Shown here: piece after piece, positions 34,161 through 42,306 of the stretch | How the letters are laid out: every line of letters starts with the position of its first letter | How positions within the stretch are numbered: position 1 is the first letter of the stretch | Assembly (NCBI RefSeq): GCF_903819435.1 | Contig: NZ_CAIJDP010000078.1 | Coordinates: 126,221 to 190,220 of the forward strand | Reading direction: 5' to 3' | DNA length: 64,000 bases | Source: Flavobacterium salmonis | GTDB lineage: Bacteria > Bacteroidota > Bacteroidia > Flavobacteriales > Flavobacteriaceae | Notes under the pieces: model-generated | Told to the model about the DNA's origin: nothing | Database searches by the model: none | Seen by the model: only the letters and a program-made list of their open reading frames with translations | Translations under genes and position numbers: made by a program

Positions 34161-35945
34161 ATGAAATGGATACCTAAGTTTAATTCCTCAAACTATTTGA
34201 GAGTTATTTTTATAATAGCTATTTTCATTTTACTCTTTCTTTCTTCAATAGCTTACAAACACAACCGCGATTTAAACGAATCCAGCAAGCTGCTCATGCA
34301 CACCTATGAAATAAACATAGAGCTTGAGCGGCTGATGTCGGCTATAAAAGATGCAGAGACCGGTCAGCGTGGTTTTATGATTACAAGCAATCACAGATTT
34401 CTTACTCCATATCTTTATTCCCGCGACAAGGTAAACACATCTTTTATTGCCTTAAAGAAACTTACTGCTGACAATCCAACACAAAAACAAAACCTCAATA
34501 AATTATTCAAATTAATTATTCAGCGCTATGTTTCATTTGAGAATTGTTTAAAATACAGTGCTCCGGAAACTTATGATAAAAGAAAATTAGACAATCATAT
34601 GTTCGGAGGCCGTATTTTAATGGAGAACATTCGTTTTAAGGTGGATGAAATGAATGATATAGAAAAATCATTTTTACAAAAAAGCTTAAAAAAATACGAC
34701 GAAGAAATTTCTCTCGGTCCTATTCTTTCAATTTCATTGTTTTTAGTCGCTTTAAGTTTTATTTTATTAGCTTACCGACAAATTAGCAAAGACTTAGAAC
34801 GCTTAAAAATATACAACAAAAAGCTTTTAATCTCATCCGGTTTAATAGCTGAATCTGAAGTTATTGGTAAATTTAGTACCTGGCAGTGGGATTTAGACAC
34901 TGACAAAATAGATTATTCTGATAATCAATTTCGTCTTTTAGGATTTCGTCCAAACGCTTTCGTACCCAACAAAGATAGTTTTCTAAATTTTGTACATCCT
35001 GAAGATCAGGAAGCAATTGCAGCCTCAATGGAAGGGATAATTAACAATAAGGAACTCCCTTTTATATATTACAAAATTATTCAACCAAATGATGAAATCA
35101 GATATTTTAAATCTACGGGGAAATTACTTGAAGACCAGCATGGCAGTAAGATTCTATTGGGTATAAATTTTGACATCACTGATGAACATTTACTAAATAT
35201 TGAACTTCAGGAACGTAATAATGAACTTGAAAAAAGCAACAAAGAATTAGCATCATTTAATCATGTTGCAAGTCATGATTTACAGGAACCATTACGCAAA
35301 ATTCAAACTTTTATTTCGAGAATTTCCGATGCAGACAAAGCGGCTATGTCTGACAGTGCCAAGGAATATATACTAAAGATTGAAACATCCGCTAAAAGAA
35401 TGCGAGTTTTAATTGATGATTTATTATTGTTCTCGAAAACAAATACAACAAAAAAAGAGTTCATTAAATCTGATCTGAATGAGTTACTGGAAAATGCCAA
35501 ATCAGAGTTAGCTGTAATAATTGACGAAAAAAAGGGAAACATTAAAGTTGACAAACTTCCTAAACTCCAAGTCATTCCTTATCAGATAGAACAACTCTTC
35601 ATTAACCTAATTGGTAATTCCTTAAAATACAGCCAGCCAGGAACAGCACCACAAATCAATATTAACTGCGATAAGATTTTATCAAATGAGTATCCTGAAT
35701 TGATCGATTTGCCCTTTAAAAAATTCTATAAAATTACATTTACAGATAATGGACTGGGCTTTGACCCACAATTTAAAGACAATATTTTTGTACTGTTTCA
35801 ACGTCTTCATTCCAAAACAGATTATCCTGGAACCGGAATCGGATTAGCGATTTGCAAAAAAATTGTTGAAAATCACAAAGGATACATTACTGCCGACAGT
35901 GAACTGGGTAAAGGCTCAGTATTCACAGTATTTCTTCCGGAATAA
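34161..35945 (+). CDS. Membrane sensor histidine kinase, CHASE3-PAS-HisKA-HATPase
   Basis: This 594-residue protein has TM1 (about 13-32), a periplasmic CHASE3 domain with the signature IKDAETGQRGFMIT, and TM2 (about 186-207). A PAS fold with a PAC-like end follows (about 240-345; TWQWDLDTDKIDYSDNQFRLLG). The HisKA H-box is SHDLQEPLRKI (His about 371). The ATPase shows the N-box NLIGNSLKYSQ, DNGLGFDP and GTGIGLAICKKIVENHKG. All catalytic boxes are intact. The phytochrome-like H-box family commonly pairs with receiver-only regulators, matching the gene just upstream. Confidence 0.94.
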   Translation: MKWIPKFNSSNYLRVIFIIAIFILLFLSSIAYKHNRDLNESSKLLMHTYEINIELERLMSAIKDAETGQRGFMITSNHRFLTPYLYSRDKVNTSFIALKKLTADNPTQKQNLNKLFKLIIQRYVSFENCLKYSAPETYDKRKLDNHMFGGRILMENIRFKVDEMNDIEKSFLQKSLKKYDEEISLGPILSISLFLVALSFILLAYRQISKDLERLKIYNKKLLISSGLIAESEVIGKFSTWQWDLDTDKIDYSDNQFRLLGFRPNAFVPNKDSFLNFVHPEDQEAIAASMEGIINNKELPFIYYKIIQPNDEIRYFKSTGKLLEDQHGSKILLGINFDITDEHLLNIELQERNNELEKSNKELASFNHVASHDLQEPLRKIQTFISRISDADKAAMSDSAKEYILKIETSAKRMRVLIDDLLLFSKTNTTKKEFIKSDLNELLENAKSELAVIIDEKKGNIKVDKLPKLQVIPYQIEQLFINLIGNSLKYSQPGTAPQININCDKILSNEYPELIDLPFKKFYKITFTDNGLGFDPQFKDNIFVLFQRLHSKTDYPGTGIGLAICKKIVENHKGYITADSELGKGSVFTVFLPE

Positions 35946-35967
35946 CCTCCCAAAAAAGACTTTCTTA

Positions 35968-36016
35968 AAACGTTATATTTTTTCCATAATGGGAATTATA
36001 TAACGTTTCTTTTTTA
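35968..36016 (+). terminator. Terminator after the histidine kinase gene
   Basis: The perfect 11-bp arms AAACGTTATAT (35968-35978) and ATATAACGTTT (35998-36008) have a 19-base loop, followed by CTTTTTTA. Confidence 0.85.
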
Positions 36017-36084
36017 TGCTGTAAAGCAAACCTTACTATTGTTTAGCATCTTTGTAATGTAATAATGAAGTAATAATTTAACAG

Positions 36085-36666
36085 ATGTGCTTATCAAAAC
36101 CATCATTTTTAAAAACAGCTTTTATAGTAATTGCAACAATAACTATTTCATCCTGTAATGAAAATGAAAATCTGAAAAAAGTAGACAACAAATACGTTCT
36201 TACAAAAAATCCGGAAGAAATTAAAACTTATTTTTTTACTGCAACTGCAGAGATAACAAAATCAATTATTTCTAAAACTCAGTTGGCACAAAATAAAAGT
36301 TTAAATAACGCAATAAAAAGTGTCAGTATTAAAATAGAAAACAGTCAAAATCTGTTACTGCAGGATATTAGCAAAACAGCTGTTGAAAAACTCATTATAA
36401 TCAATGAAATAAACACAAGAGTTGCAAATAAAGATTTGTATCAGCTTACTGCAAAAAAAGAAATGGATTTTGATTATGCTTACATTAATTCTATCATAAA
36501 ATCCTTATCAGGAATGATAAAATTATTTGAATCTATCGCGCGAGAAACAAGTGATGTAGCAGTATTGAAGTTGATTACTCATTATTTACCAAAACAATAC
36601 GAATTTTTAAGAGAAACAGAGAAGATTAAAAAAGAAATCAACTCAAAATCAAATCACAATTATTAA
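36085..36666 (+). CDS. Lipoprotein, DUF4142-like
   Basis: This 193-residue protein has a lipoprotein signal ending in ISSC (Cys24). The rest is helical, and its repeated Ala/Lys/Leu pattern resembles DUF4142 (AEITKSIISKTQLAQNKSLNNAIK, then LLLQDISKTAVEK, with a two-hairpin layout), but key conserved residues are weak. The role is unknown; such proteins often lie in stress clusters like this one. The next gene follows after 14 bases, so the two form one transcript. Confidence 0.6.
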   Translation: MCLSKPSFLKTAFIVIATITISSCNENENLKKVDNKYVLTKNPEEIKTYFFTATAEITKSIISKTQLAQNKSLNNAIKSVSIKIENSQNLLLQDISKTAVEKLIIINEINTRVANKDLYQLTAKKEMDFDYAYINSIIKSLSGMIKLFESIARETSDVAVLKLITHYLPKQYEFLRETEKIKKEINSKSNHNY

Positions 36667-36680
36667 CTAATTTTTTTAAC

Positions 36681-37301
36681 ATGAAAAAGCAATCATTTTA
36701 TTTATACGCCTTGACACTTTTTATGACAGCATCATTTGGTATGCTTCAGGCTCAGGAAAATGTAACTACTGAATTTGGTATAAAAGGAGGTCTTAACATG
36801 TCTAATTTATACACAGATGACGCAGACGACGAAAATGTTTTATTTGGTTTTAATGCCGGTGTTTATGCTACACTGCCAGTATCCGATTTTGTAGCAATTC
36901 AACCTGAATTATTGTTCACTACAAGAGGTTCAAAATTAGAGTATAACAATGCTCTAATAGAAGGAAATGCAAAATTCAAATTAAATTATATTGAGGTTCC
37001 TTTATTAGTAAGAGTAAACCTTACCAAAAACTTTAACATACATGCAGGTGGATATGCTTCTTACCTTGTTAGTTCTAAAGTTACAGGCGAGGGATCCTTC
37101 AATTTTGAAGAAGAATTTGATACTGATAATTTTAACAAGTTTGATGCCGGTATTGCCGCTGGTGTTGGATTAGATTTTAGCCCAATAAGTATCGGAGTAC
37201 GTTACAACTACGGATTGACAACTATCGTTAAAGATGGAGATGATTCATCAGATTTAAAAAACAGCAACTTAAGTTTATACTTATCATATAAATTAAATTA
37301 A
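36681..37301 (+). CDS. Outer-membrane beta-barrel protein, PorT-like
   Basis: This 206-residue exported barrel has a signal peptide (MKKQSFYLYALTLFMTASFGMLQAQ). The strands FGIKGGLNMSNLYTDD, FGFNAGVYATLPVSDFVAIQPELLFTTRGSK, FKLNYIEVPLLVRV and GAGIGLDFSP-like GVGLDFSPISIGVRYNYGL are the typical outer_membrane_beta_brl_2 pattern. The C-terminus LSLYLSYKLN fits barrel closure. Its function beyond an 8-stranded barrel is unknown. It is in operon with the lipoprotein before it and the small membrane protein after it. Confidence 0.9.
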   Translation: MKKQSFYLYALTLFMTASFGMLQAQENVTTEFGIKGGLNMSNLYTDDADDENVLFGFNAGVYATLPVSDFVAIQPELLFTTRGSKLEYNNALIEGNAKFKLNYIEVPLLVRVNLTKNFNIHAGGYASYLVSSKVTGEGSFNFEEEFDTDNFNKFDAGIAAGVGLDFSPISIGVRYNYGLTTIVKDGDDSSDLKNSNLSLYLSYKLN

Positions 37302-37331
37302 AAGCTTAATTAATCCTTAAATAAATAAACC

Positions 37332-37484
37332 ATGTCAAATCTATTATATACAATCGCAGTAATTCTTGTCATACTTTGGGCCTTAGGGTTCTTTGTATAC
37401 AGCGCAGGAAGTATTATTCACATATTATTGGTAATTGCCATTATAGCAATACTATTCAGACTTATTAAAGGTCGCGAAATTTAA
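37332..37484 (+). CDS. Small membrane protein, lmo0937/DUF5670-like
   Basis: This 50-residue protein is built of two hydrophobic helices: MSNLLYTIAVILVILWALGF, a short turn (VYSAGSI), then IHILLVIAIIAILFRLIKG, ending in REI. This is the typical lmo0937 family pattern, found in stress-associated small membrane proteins. It lies 30 bases after the barrel gene and 49 bases before the YtxH gene, inside the cluster. The clean start, spacing and family pattern make it a real gene despite its size. Confidence 0.85.
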   Translation: MSNLLYTIAVILVILWALGFFVYSAGSIIHILLVIAIIAILFRLIKGREI

Positions 37485-37533
37485 AAATCAAACAATATTA
37501 AACATTTTATATTAATCTTTTAAATCAAATATT

Positions 37534-37818
37534 ATGAAAACTAGTAGCACAATTTTAGGAATTTTAGGAGCCGCAGCGGCAGGAGCATTTTTAGGAGTAT
37601 TATTTGCACCGGATAAAGGTTCAGAAACCAGAAAAAAAATCAAAGACAAATCAAAAGATTACGGAGATAACCTTAAAGGTAAAGTAGATGGCATTTTAAG
37701 CACATTAAGTACAAACGGTAAAGATATTATCGAAGAAGGAAAAGCAAAATTCAATCAGGTAAAAGACGACTTCAATTCGATTAAAGATGAAGCAAAAACC
37801 GTGAAAACCAACTACTAA
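37534..37818 (+). CDS. YtxH domain-containing protein
   Basis: This 94-residue protein has the YtxH signature: an N-terminal Gly/Ala-rich transmembrane helix (ILGILGAAAAGAFLGVLFAPDKGSETRKKI), followed by a long charged helix (KDKSKDYGDNLKGKVDG through the C-terminus). YtxH proteins are general-stress proteins of unknown mechanism. It is preceded by the lmo0937-like gene and followed 36 bases later by the holin-X-like gene. Confidence 0.92.
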   Translation: MKTSSTILGILGAAAAGAFLGVLFAPDKGSETRKKIKDKSKDYGDNLKGKVDGILSTLSTNGKDIIEEGKAKFNQVKDDFNSIKDEAKTVKTNY

Positions 37819-37854
37819 AAGTGACTTTTTTAAACCATAAAAACACCCAATATC

Positions 37855-38214
37855 ATGGAAACTAATGCAACAACAAACGAAAACCTGAATATGTATGAAA
37901 AAGCAGAAAACTATACCAAAACGAGTTTGGAATTAATTAAACTCAAAACGGTATCAGCAACTGCAGATGTTTTATCAACATTAACATCACGGATAGCGGT
38001 TGGCGCTGTTGTTGCATTTTTTACTTTGTTTCTTAATATTGGACTTAGTTTATGGATTGGAAAAGAACTTGGTGAATATTATTATGGTTTTTTTGCACTT
38101 GCAGTGTTTTACTTACTAGTTGCTGTGATTCTACATAAAACACAACATAAACTGATTAAAACACCTATTGGAAACATGATTGTTTCGAATATTTTAAAAG
38201 AATCTAAAAATTGA
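37855..38214 (+). CDS. Phage holin family (holin-X/DUF1469-like) membrane protein
   Basis: This 119-residue protein has an amphipathic N-terminal half (YEKAENYTKTSLELIKLKTVSATADVL) and two transmembrane helices (AVGAVVAFFTLFLNIGLSLWIG and YYYGFFALAVFYLLVAVILH). This matches PF07332-type proteins, called holins by family name only. No phage gene is near, so lysis is not implied. Its neighbours suggest an envelope-stress role. Confidence 0.75.
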   Translation: METNATTNENLNMYEKAENYTKTSLELIKLKTVSATADVLSTLTSRIAVGAVVAFFTLFLNIGLSLWIGKELGEYYYGFFALAVFYLLVAVILHKTQHKLIKTPIGNMIVSNILKESKN

Positions 38215-38244
38215 TTAAATGATTAATAAATAAAAAAGACTGTT

Positions 38245-38619
38245 ATGGAAACTATTTACACCATTGATTCATTAAATCAAAAAATTAAATTTTTAGAAGC
38301 TCAGCAAGACAAGGAATGGTGTGAAATTAAGGATGAAATAGATGAAATTAAAGAGAATTTAAAACCTCTTAACCTAATTCGAAACACAGTTGAAGAAATT
38401 AATGAAACTATTGGTTTTAAAAGCGATATTGCTCAGTCAGCCATAAGCATAGGTATAGGTTATCTGGCAAAAAAACTGGTAATAGGAAAAACAGATTCGA
38501 CATTCAAAAATATTTTCGGATCTATAGTACAGCTGGCTGTCACGACTTTGGTATCAAAACCACAGCATCAAAATGTAAGTACAAAAGAATCCTCACAATA
38601 CGAAACATCCGAAGATTAA
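38245..38619 (+). CDS. Unknown protein at the end of the stress cluster
   Basis: This 124-residue protein has a coiled-coil N-terminal half (NQKIKFLEAQQDKEWCEIKDEIDEIKENLKPL) and a hydrophobic glycine-rich middle (AISIGIGYLAKKLVIG, then FGSIVQLAVTTLV). A short acidic/Ser tail ends it. Similar proteins commonly follow YtxH and holin-X genes in Flavobacteria, as I recall. No function assigned. It lies 30 bases after the previous gene, in the same operon. Confidence 0.7.
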   Translation: METIYTIDSLNQKIKFLEAQQDKEWCEIKDEIDEIKENLKPLNLIRNTVEEINETIGFKSDIAQSAISIGIGYLAKKLVIGKTDSTFKNIFGSIVQLAVTTLVSKPQHQNVSTKESSQYETSED

Positions 38620-38644
38620 TTGTTTAAACTTAAATATATGTATT

Positions 38645-38743
38645 ATGGAAAAGATAAACGAAATAATAATCAAAAATGGTGTTTACATTTACTCAAATTT
38701 TTATAAATGTTTTGAATACACAAGAGTTTTTTTAGGTATCTAA
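38645..38743 (+). CDS. Possible 32-codon small protein
   Basis: An ATG-started frame (MEKINEIIIKNGVYIYSNFY..., ending in RVFLGI) lies in the 390-base gap between the stress cluster and prfA. The composition is plausible, but there is no clear ribosome site and no known family. The rest of the gap holds a short GGCTT/AAGCC hairpin (38826-38841) and two terminators. Confidence 0.2.
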   Translation: MEKINEIIIKNGVYIYSNFYKCFEYTRVFLGI

Positions 38744-38864
38744 CTCGCTTTATACGTTTCTGCTATAAAAAACGGTTAAACAGTTAATACATTATTATAT
38801 ATTTAAGGTTCTGAGATTACCCCAGGCTTTATTTTTAAGCCATAATTGTTTTATCTCAACCGAA

Positions 38865-38905
38865 AAAGAGACTATTTCACAAAGTTGAAAGAGTCTCTTT
38901 TTTTT
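38865..38905 (+). terminator. Terminator closing the stress cluster
   Basis: The 9-bp stem AAAGAGACT/AGTCTCTTT is followed by a run of Ts. It lies about 250 bases after the last cluster gene. Confidence 0.85.
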
Positions 38906-38920
38906 GTACAATTAATTTCT

Positions 38921-38950
38921 AAAAAATAAGGCCGAACAAAAGTTCGGCCT
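38921..38950 (-). terminator. Terminator of prfA
   Basis: On the minus strand the perfect 9-bp stem AGGCCGAAC/GTTCGGCCT, with a TTTT loop, is followed by TATTTTTT. It lies about 60 bases after the prfA stop. Confidence 0.88.
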
Positions 38951-39009
38951 ACTATATATTACGTAAAAAACTTTATAAACTTAGTCTCTCAGCATTCAGA
39001 TCCTCAAAA

Positions 39010-40086
39010 TTAATAAATCTCTGAAGCTTCCTTCAGTTTTTCCATATTGTTCACCAACTGAAGTTCAGCCACAATTTTCTGAATATCACCATTCATGATA
39101 TTTCCTAAATCGTAAAGTGTCAAACCAACTCTGTGATCTGTTACACGTCCCTGAGCGTAATTGTAGGTACGAATCTTAGCAGAACGGTCACCTGAGCTTA
39201 CCTGAGAAGTACGTTTTGTAGCATCCTCAGCCTCTTTCTTCGCCAATTCCTGTTCGTATAAACGGGAACGTAAAACGTTCAAGGCTTTATCTTTATTTTT
39301 ATGCTGCGATTTCTGATCCTGACATTGCGCCACTAATCCGGTTGGAATGTGCGTTAAACGAACAGCCGATTTCGTAGTATTTACCGATTGTCCTCCAGGT
39401 CCTGATGAACAGAAAAAATCTACACGAACATCATTCATATCAATCTGAACATCAAATTCCTCTGCTTCCGGCAAAACCATAACCGTTGCAGCCGATGTAT
39501 GTACACGACCCTGAGTTTCAGTTTGCGGAACACGCTGTACACGGTGAACACCTGCTTCAAACTTCAGAGTTCCGTACACATCTTCTCCGGAAACTTCAAA
39601 GATAACCTCTTTAAAACCTCCTGAGGTTCCTTCGTTCATATCTACGACAGAAGTTCTCCACCCCTGCGATTCGCAATATTTAGTGTACATTCTGAATAAG
39701 TCACCTGCAAAAATACTCGCTTCATCCCCACCCGTTCCGGCGCGGATCTCGACCATAACGTTTTTAGCATCTTCAGGATCTTTAGGAATCAACATAAATT
39801 TGATTTCTTCCTCAAGCTGTGGCAAACGCTCCTTTGCTTCATCCAATTGCATTTTGGCCATTTCAACCATATCTGCATCGCTTCCGTCAGCAATAATTTC
39901 GTTTGCTTCGTCAATATTGGCCAAAACAAGAATATATTCTTCTCTCTTTTCAACCAAAGCCTTAATGCTTTTATATTCCTGATTAAGCTGTACATAACGT
40001 TTTTGATCAGCAATAACATCCGGCTGAATAATCAAATCCGAAATCTCATCAAAACGCTGCTTTACATATTGAAGTCTATCTAACAT
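39010..40086 (-). CDS. prfA: Peptide chain release factor 1
   Basis: This 358-residue factor terminates translation at UAA and UAG. The catalytic GGQ loop is SSGPGGQSVNTTKSAVRLTH (about residue 230). The RF1 recognition region is around RTSQVSSGDRSAKIRTYNY, where the tripeptide site reads with variation from the usual PxT. The C-terminus has VTDHRVGLTLYDLGNIMNGD. Length is normal. A -7 box lies upstream and a terminator downstream, so it is a single-gene unit. Confidence 0.97.
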   Translation of the reverse strand: MLDRLQYVKQRFDEISDLIIQPDVIADQKRYVQLNQEYKSIKALVEKREEYILVLANIDEANEIIADGSDADMVEMAKMQLDEAKERLPQLEEEIKFMLIPKDPEDAKNVMVEIRAGTGGDEASIFAGDLFRMYTKYCESQGWRTSVVDMNEGTSGGFKEVIFEVSGEDVYGTLKFEAGVHRVQRVPQTETQGRVHTSAATVMVLPEAEEFDVQIDMNDVRVDFFCSSGPGGQSVNTTKSAVRLTHIPTGLVAQCQDQKSQHKNKDKALNVLRSRLYEQELAKKEAEDATKRTSQVSSGDRSAKIRTYNYAQGRVTDHRVGLTLYDLGNIMNGDIQKIVAELQLVNNMEKLKEASEIY

Positions 40087-40110
40087 TTTCTAATTCCTTT
40101 TATTGGACTG

Positions 40111-40118
40111 CAAAATTA
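40111..40118 (-). promoter_or_regulatory. -7 box (TAATTTTG) for prfA
   Basis: An exact TAnnTTTG on the minus strand lies 24 bases before the ATG. Confidence 0.6.
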
Positions 40119-40197
40119 CAAAATTTTTGTGGAAAATTCTATCTTTAACTTTTTGTGTTTTTTGATGAGAAATTTAATAATAAGTTTAATGATTTTC

Positions 40198-40303
40198 AGG
40201 AGCTGGTTCCTGCTATCCGCTATATCTTTTTAGGCAGAATATTTTCGGTTTAATTAAGTATTATCGTTTGCCTAAAAAGGATGCCACTGCTATCAGGGCT
40301 AGG
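40198..40303 (-). repeat. Dispersed intergenic element, copy B
   Basis: Read on the minus strand it starts CCTAGCCCTGATAGCAGTGG and ends GGATAGCAGGAACCAGCTCC, matching the ends of copy A (4531-4676). Inside is a perfect 11-bp inverted repeat CTTTTTAGGCA (40226-40236) / TGCCTAAAAAG (40269-40279). It occupies the middle of the 366-base prfA-lipoprotein gap; I see no gene in the rest. Confidence 0.7.
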
Positions 40304-40452
40304 AACACCAGGTCTTGTAAGAACATTAGAAGCATCACTAATTAAAAGTCCCCATATGAGTTATGCTAATTTATTTATACATTCGTAAATTAAATATTAC
40401 CTATGTTTATCAACCATATAAACAAGTTACAAGCCATTTCACAACAAATCCT

Positions 40453-40947
40453 ATGAAAAGAATCCTCATTACTTTGATTTTATCTTTATCATTAATCAAT
40501 TGCAAAAAAGATAATTCCTTGCAGAGAGAAAACGAACCTACAATTTATATGGTTGAAGAAGTCGATTCAGAAATAAATACTGAAATTGAAAAAGCCAAAC
40601 AAACTTTACCACATTTCTATAAAGCTCTAGAATCTAAAAATCCAAATTATAATGGGTTTGGTATAAAAATGACTTTTCCTTATGATAAAGGAAATGAGCA
40701 CATTTGGGTAAACAGCATATTCAAAAAAAAGAATGAATATTTTGGAATCATTGACAATCTTCCGGAATTTACCTCTGAAGTTAGGCAAGGCGACACCGTA
40801 AAAATTGAATCTGATCGCATTAGTGATTGGATGTATCTTGAGAATTCAGAATTAGAAGGCGGATATACAATCAAATTATTGCGTCTTAGAATGACCGACA
40901 AGGAAAGAGAAGAGTTTGATAAAGTAAGTGGAATGATAATTAAATAA
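40453..40947 (+). CDS. DUF2314 lipoprotein
   Basis: This 164-residue protein has a lipoprotein signal (MKRILITLILSLSLINC, Cys17), which fixes the start at 40453. The DUF2314 domain follows: AKQTLPHFYKALESKNPNYNGFGIKMTFPYDKG, HIWVNSIFKKKNEYFGIIDN and VRQGDTVKIESDRISDWMYLENSELEGGYTIKLLR. The family includes E. coli YegJ and has no known activity. It opens a patch of small variable genes. Confidence 0.88.
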   Translation: MKRILITLILSLSLINCKKDNSLQRENEPTIYMVEEVDSEINTEIEKAKQTLPHFYKALESKNPNYNGFGIKMTFPYDKGNEHIWVNSIFKKKNEYFGIIDNLPEFTSEVRQGDTVKIESDRISDWMYLENSELEGGYTIKLLRLRMTDKEREEFDKVSGMIIK

Positions 40948-40998
40948 GAAACGGCTTGTAACAGCCGTTGTGTGATATTGTTAAAAAAAGAAGTAAAA

Positions 40999-41547
40999 AT
41001 GAACTTTAAACAGATCGATATTCAAAAATTTGATTCAACTGGTAATTATGTTTTGAATGAAGAATATGTACTTTCCTATATTTATTCCGATGGATGGACT
41101 GAACGATTATTTAGAATTGCATTTTTTATAGATATATATTTTGACTGCAAAATTGATTTAAGTTTTTATTTAAGAAATAATAAAAAAAAGAATGATACTT
41201 CATATAGTCAAAAGATTGAAAAGCAAATTGAATCACAAATCCCTATAGAAATTAAAAACTTAATTGTGTCATTAATTAATCTAAAAGAGTTAAAATTGAA
41301 GTATTTATATGCTGACACATTTATGGAAGATTCAAAAGATGAGCATTTTGTTATTAATCATAATGAAAAATCACATAATGTTGGAATAGGTATCTTTCTT
41401 AAAAAAGTAAAACCTGAAAATGAATCTGAAAATTTATTTTTCCAACTGCATACAGAATTTGAAAAATGGAAAGAAGATATATATAAGAAATATTATAATG
41501 TAAAATTACAAAATCACACAACAGGCGTTATAGAGCATTTTAAATAA
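40999..41547 (+). CDS. Unknown cytoplasmic protein
   Basis: This 182-residue protein has no signal or membrane segment. The ATG at 40999 follows a purine-rich stretch (AAAAAAAGAAG), so I prefer it over the upstream GTG. It is rich in Lys, Glu and Asn (FDCKIDLSFYLRNNKKKND), with a mixed alpha/beta pattern. The codon use is more AT-rich than the housekeeping genes around it. No family recognised. It lies between the DUF2314 lipoprotein and a small membrane/lipoprotein gene, and may be an immunity-type or accessory gene (guess). Confidence 0.6.
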   Translation: MNFKQIDIQKFDSTGNYVLNEEYVLSYIYSDGWTERLFRIAFFIDIYFDCKIDLSFYLRNNKKKNDTSYSQKIEKQIESQIPIEIKNLIVSLINLKELKLKYLYADTFMEDSKDEHFVINHNEKSHNVGIGIFLKKVKPENESENLFFQLHTEFEKWKEDIYKKYYNVKLQNHTTGVIEHFK

Positions 41548-41554
41548 CATTATT

Positions 41555-41821
41555 GTGAAAAACAGAAAAAATATAATTCGTTTTTTAGCAAGCTTAAGTA
41601 TGCTGATTTTCTTCTCACCTTTTTTCCAGATGTGTTCTGACAAGCACATTAAAGAAAGTTCTAGCTTTATTAAATCATGTCATAAAGCTGAAACAGCGAA
41701 AGAAAAAGAAATAGCTTTCGAAAGAGCAAAAAAGGACTTTTCTTTGGCACCAATACCTGCTCTGGTAATTATTCATTCTAAGTGTTGCGCAAACTCTGGC
41801 TTTGCGCTTTTTTATACCTAA
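41555..41821 (+). pseudogene. Possibly 3'-damaged small lipoprotein gene
   Basis: This 88-codon frame starts at GTG and has a good signal (KNRKNIIRFLASLSMLIFFSPFFQMCSDK), Cys28 being a possible lipid anchor. The frame does not stop before the Rho-independent hairpin but runs through it, so the last residues (ANSGFALFYT) are terminator-encoded. In the +2 frame a TAA at 41779 sits just before the hairpin, as a normal gene end would. This suggests a frameshift or internal loss near the 3' end. It may also simply be a short gene overlapping its terminator. Confidence 0.45.
41785..41813 (+). terminator. Terminator overlapping the end of the small lipoprotein frame
   Basis: The stem GCGCAAA/TTTGCGC (41787-41793, 41801-41807) with loop CTCTGGC is followed by TTTTTTAT. 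Confidence 0.8.
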
Positions 41822-41824
41822 AAA

Positions 41825-42148
41825 TCACAACTGAAGCTTATGCAATTCATCCAATAACTCCATTTCATCTTCCGGCAAGAGCTGCAAGGCAATTTCAAGT
41901 AAAGTCATTACATTAATATCTGTGTTTACGGTATGAATTGGCAAACTTGGCGAATCATGATGAAGCAAAAGAATACTTGCTTTTAGCAAATCTGAAACCA
42001 TTAAGTTTAATTGGTTGTAACCGGATACTTTTAGTGTTACGTCAAACGAATTACCAATTTTATTGTCTGATTTTAATTTTTTGAAATACTTCTTTTTATC
42101 TATTAATTCTAATAATTGTGCCGCTCTTTCTTTATTTTGTATTTCCAT
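41825..42148 (-). CDS. Unknown small acidic protein
   Basis: This 107-residue protein starts at MEIQNKERAAQLLELIDKKKYFKKL. It has no signal peptide, is helical and Leu-rich, and ends in an acidic LLPEDEMELLDELHKLQL helix. A start 18 bases earlier is possible. The opposite-strand terminator at 41785 lies just beyond its stop. The tandem TGTATACA site in its upstream region may control it. No family recognised. Confidence 0.55.
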   Translation of the reverse strand: MEIQNKERAAQLLELIDKKKYFKKLKSDNKIGNSFDVTLKVSGYNQLNLMVSDLLKASILLLHHDSPSLPIHTVNTDINVMTLLEIALQLLPEDEMELLDELHKLQL

Positions 42149-42202
42149 GATTTTGATTTTATTCAAAACGAAATTAGAAATAATAGATTACTCTTAAGTG
42201 AT

Positions 42203-42224
42203 TGTATACAATCGAGTGTATACA
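42203..42224. promoter_or_regulatory. Tandem TGTATACA operator-like site
   Basis: Two copies of the perfect 8-bp palindrome TGTATACA (42203-42210, 42217-42224) have centres 14 bases apart and together also form a 9-bp inverted repeat TTGTATACA/TGTATACAA. They lie between divergent genes, 55 bases before the minus-strand one. Confidence 0.55.
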
Positions 42225-42298
42225 ACCGATATCTGAGTCAGGGAATTAAAAACTTTTTTTGTGTTTATTAGACCTATAAAATATTAGACGAAAGATCT

Positions 42299-42306
42299 TA
42301 TATTTG
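42299..42306 (+). promoter_or_regulatory. -7 box (TATATTTG) for the VOC gene
   Basis: An exact TAnnTTTG lies 107 bases before the ATG at 42414, implying a leader of about 100 bases. Confidence 0.45.

Noticed and set aside
37855..38214. Holin-like gene as a sign of a prophage
   Set aside because: No other phage gene is near, and this protein family is common in bacterial stress clusters.
40281..40388. 35-codon frame (MPLLSGLGTPGLVRTLEASL...) partly inside repeat copy B
   Set aside because: It begins within the conserved end of the repeat, has no ribosome site and no recognisable family; chance or old remnant cannot be told apart.
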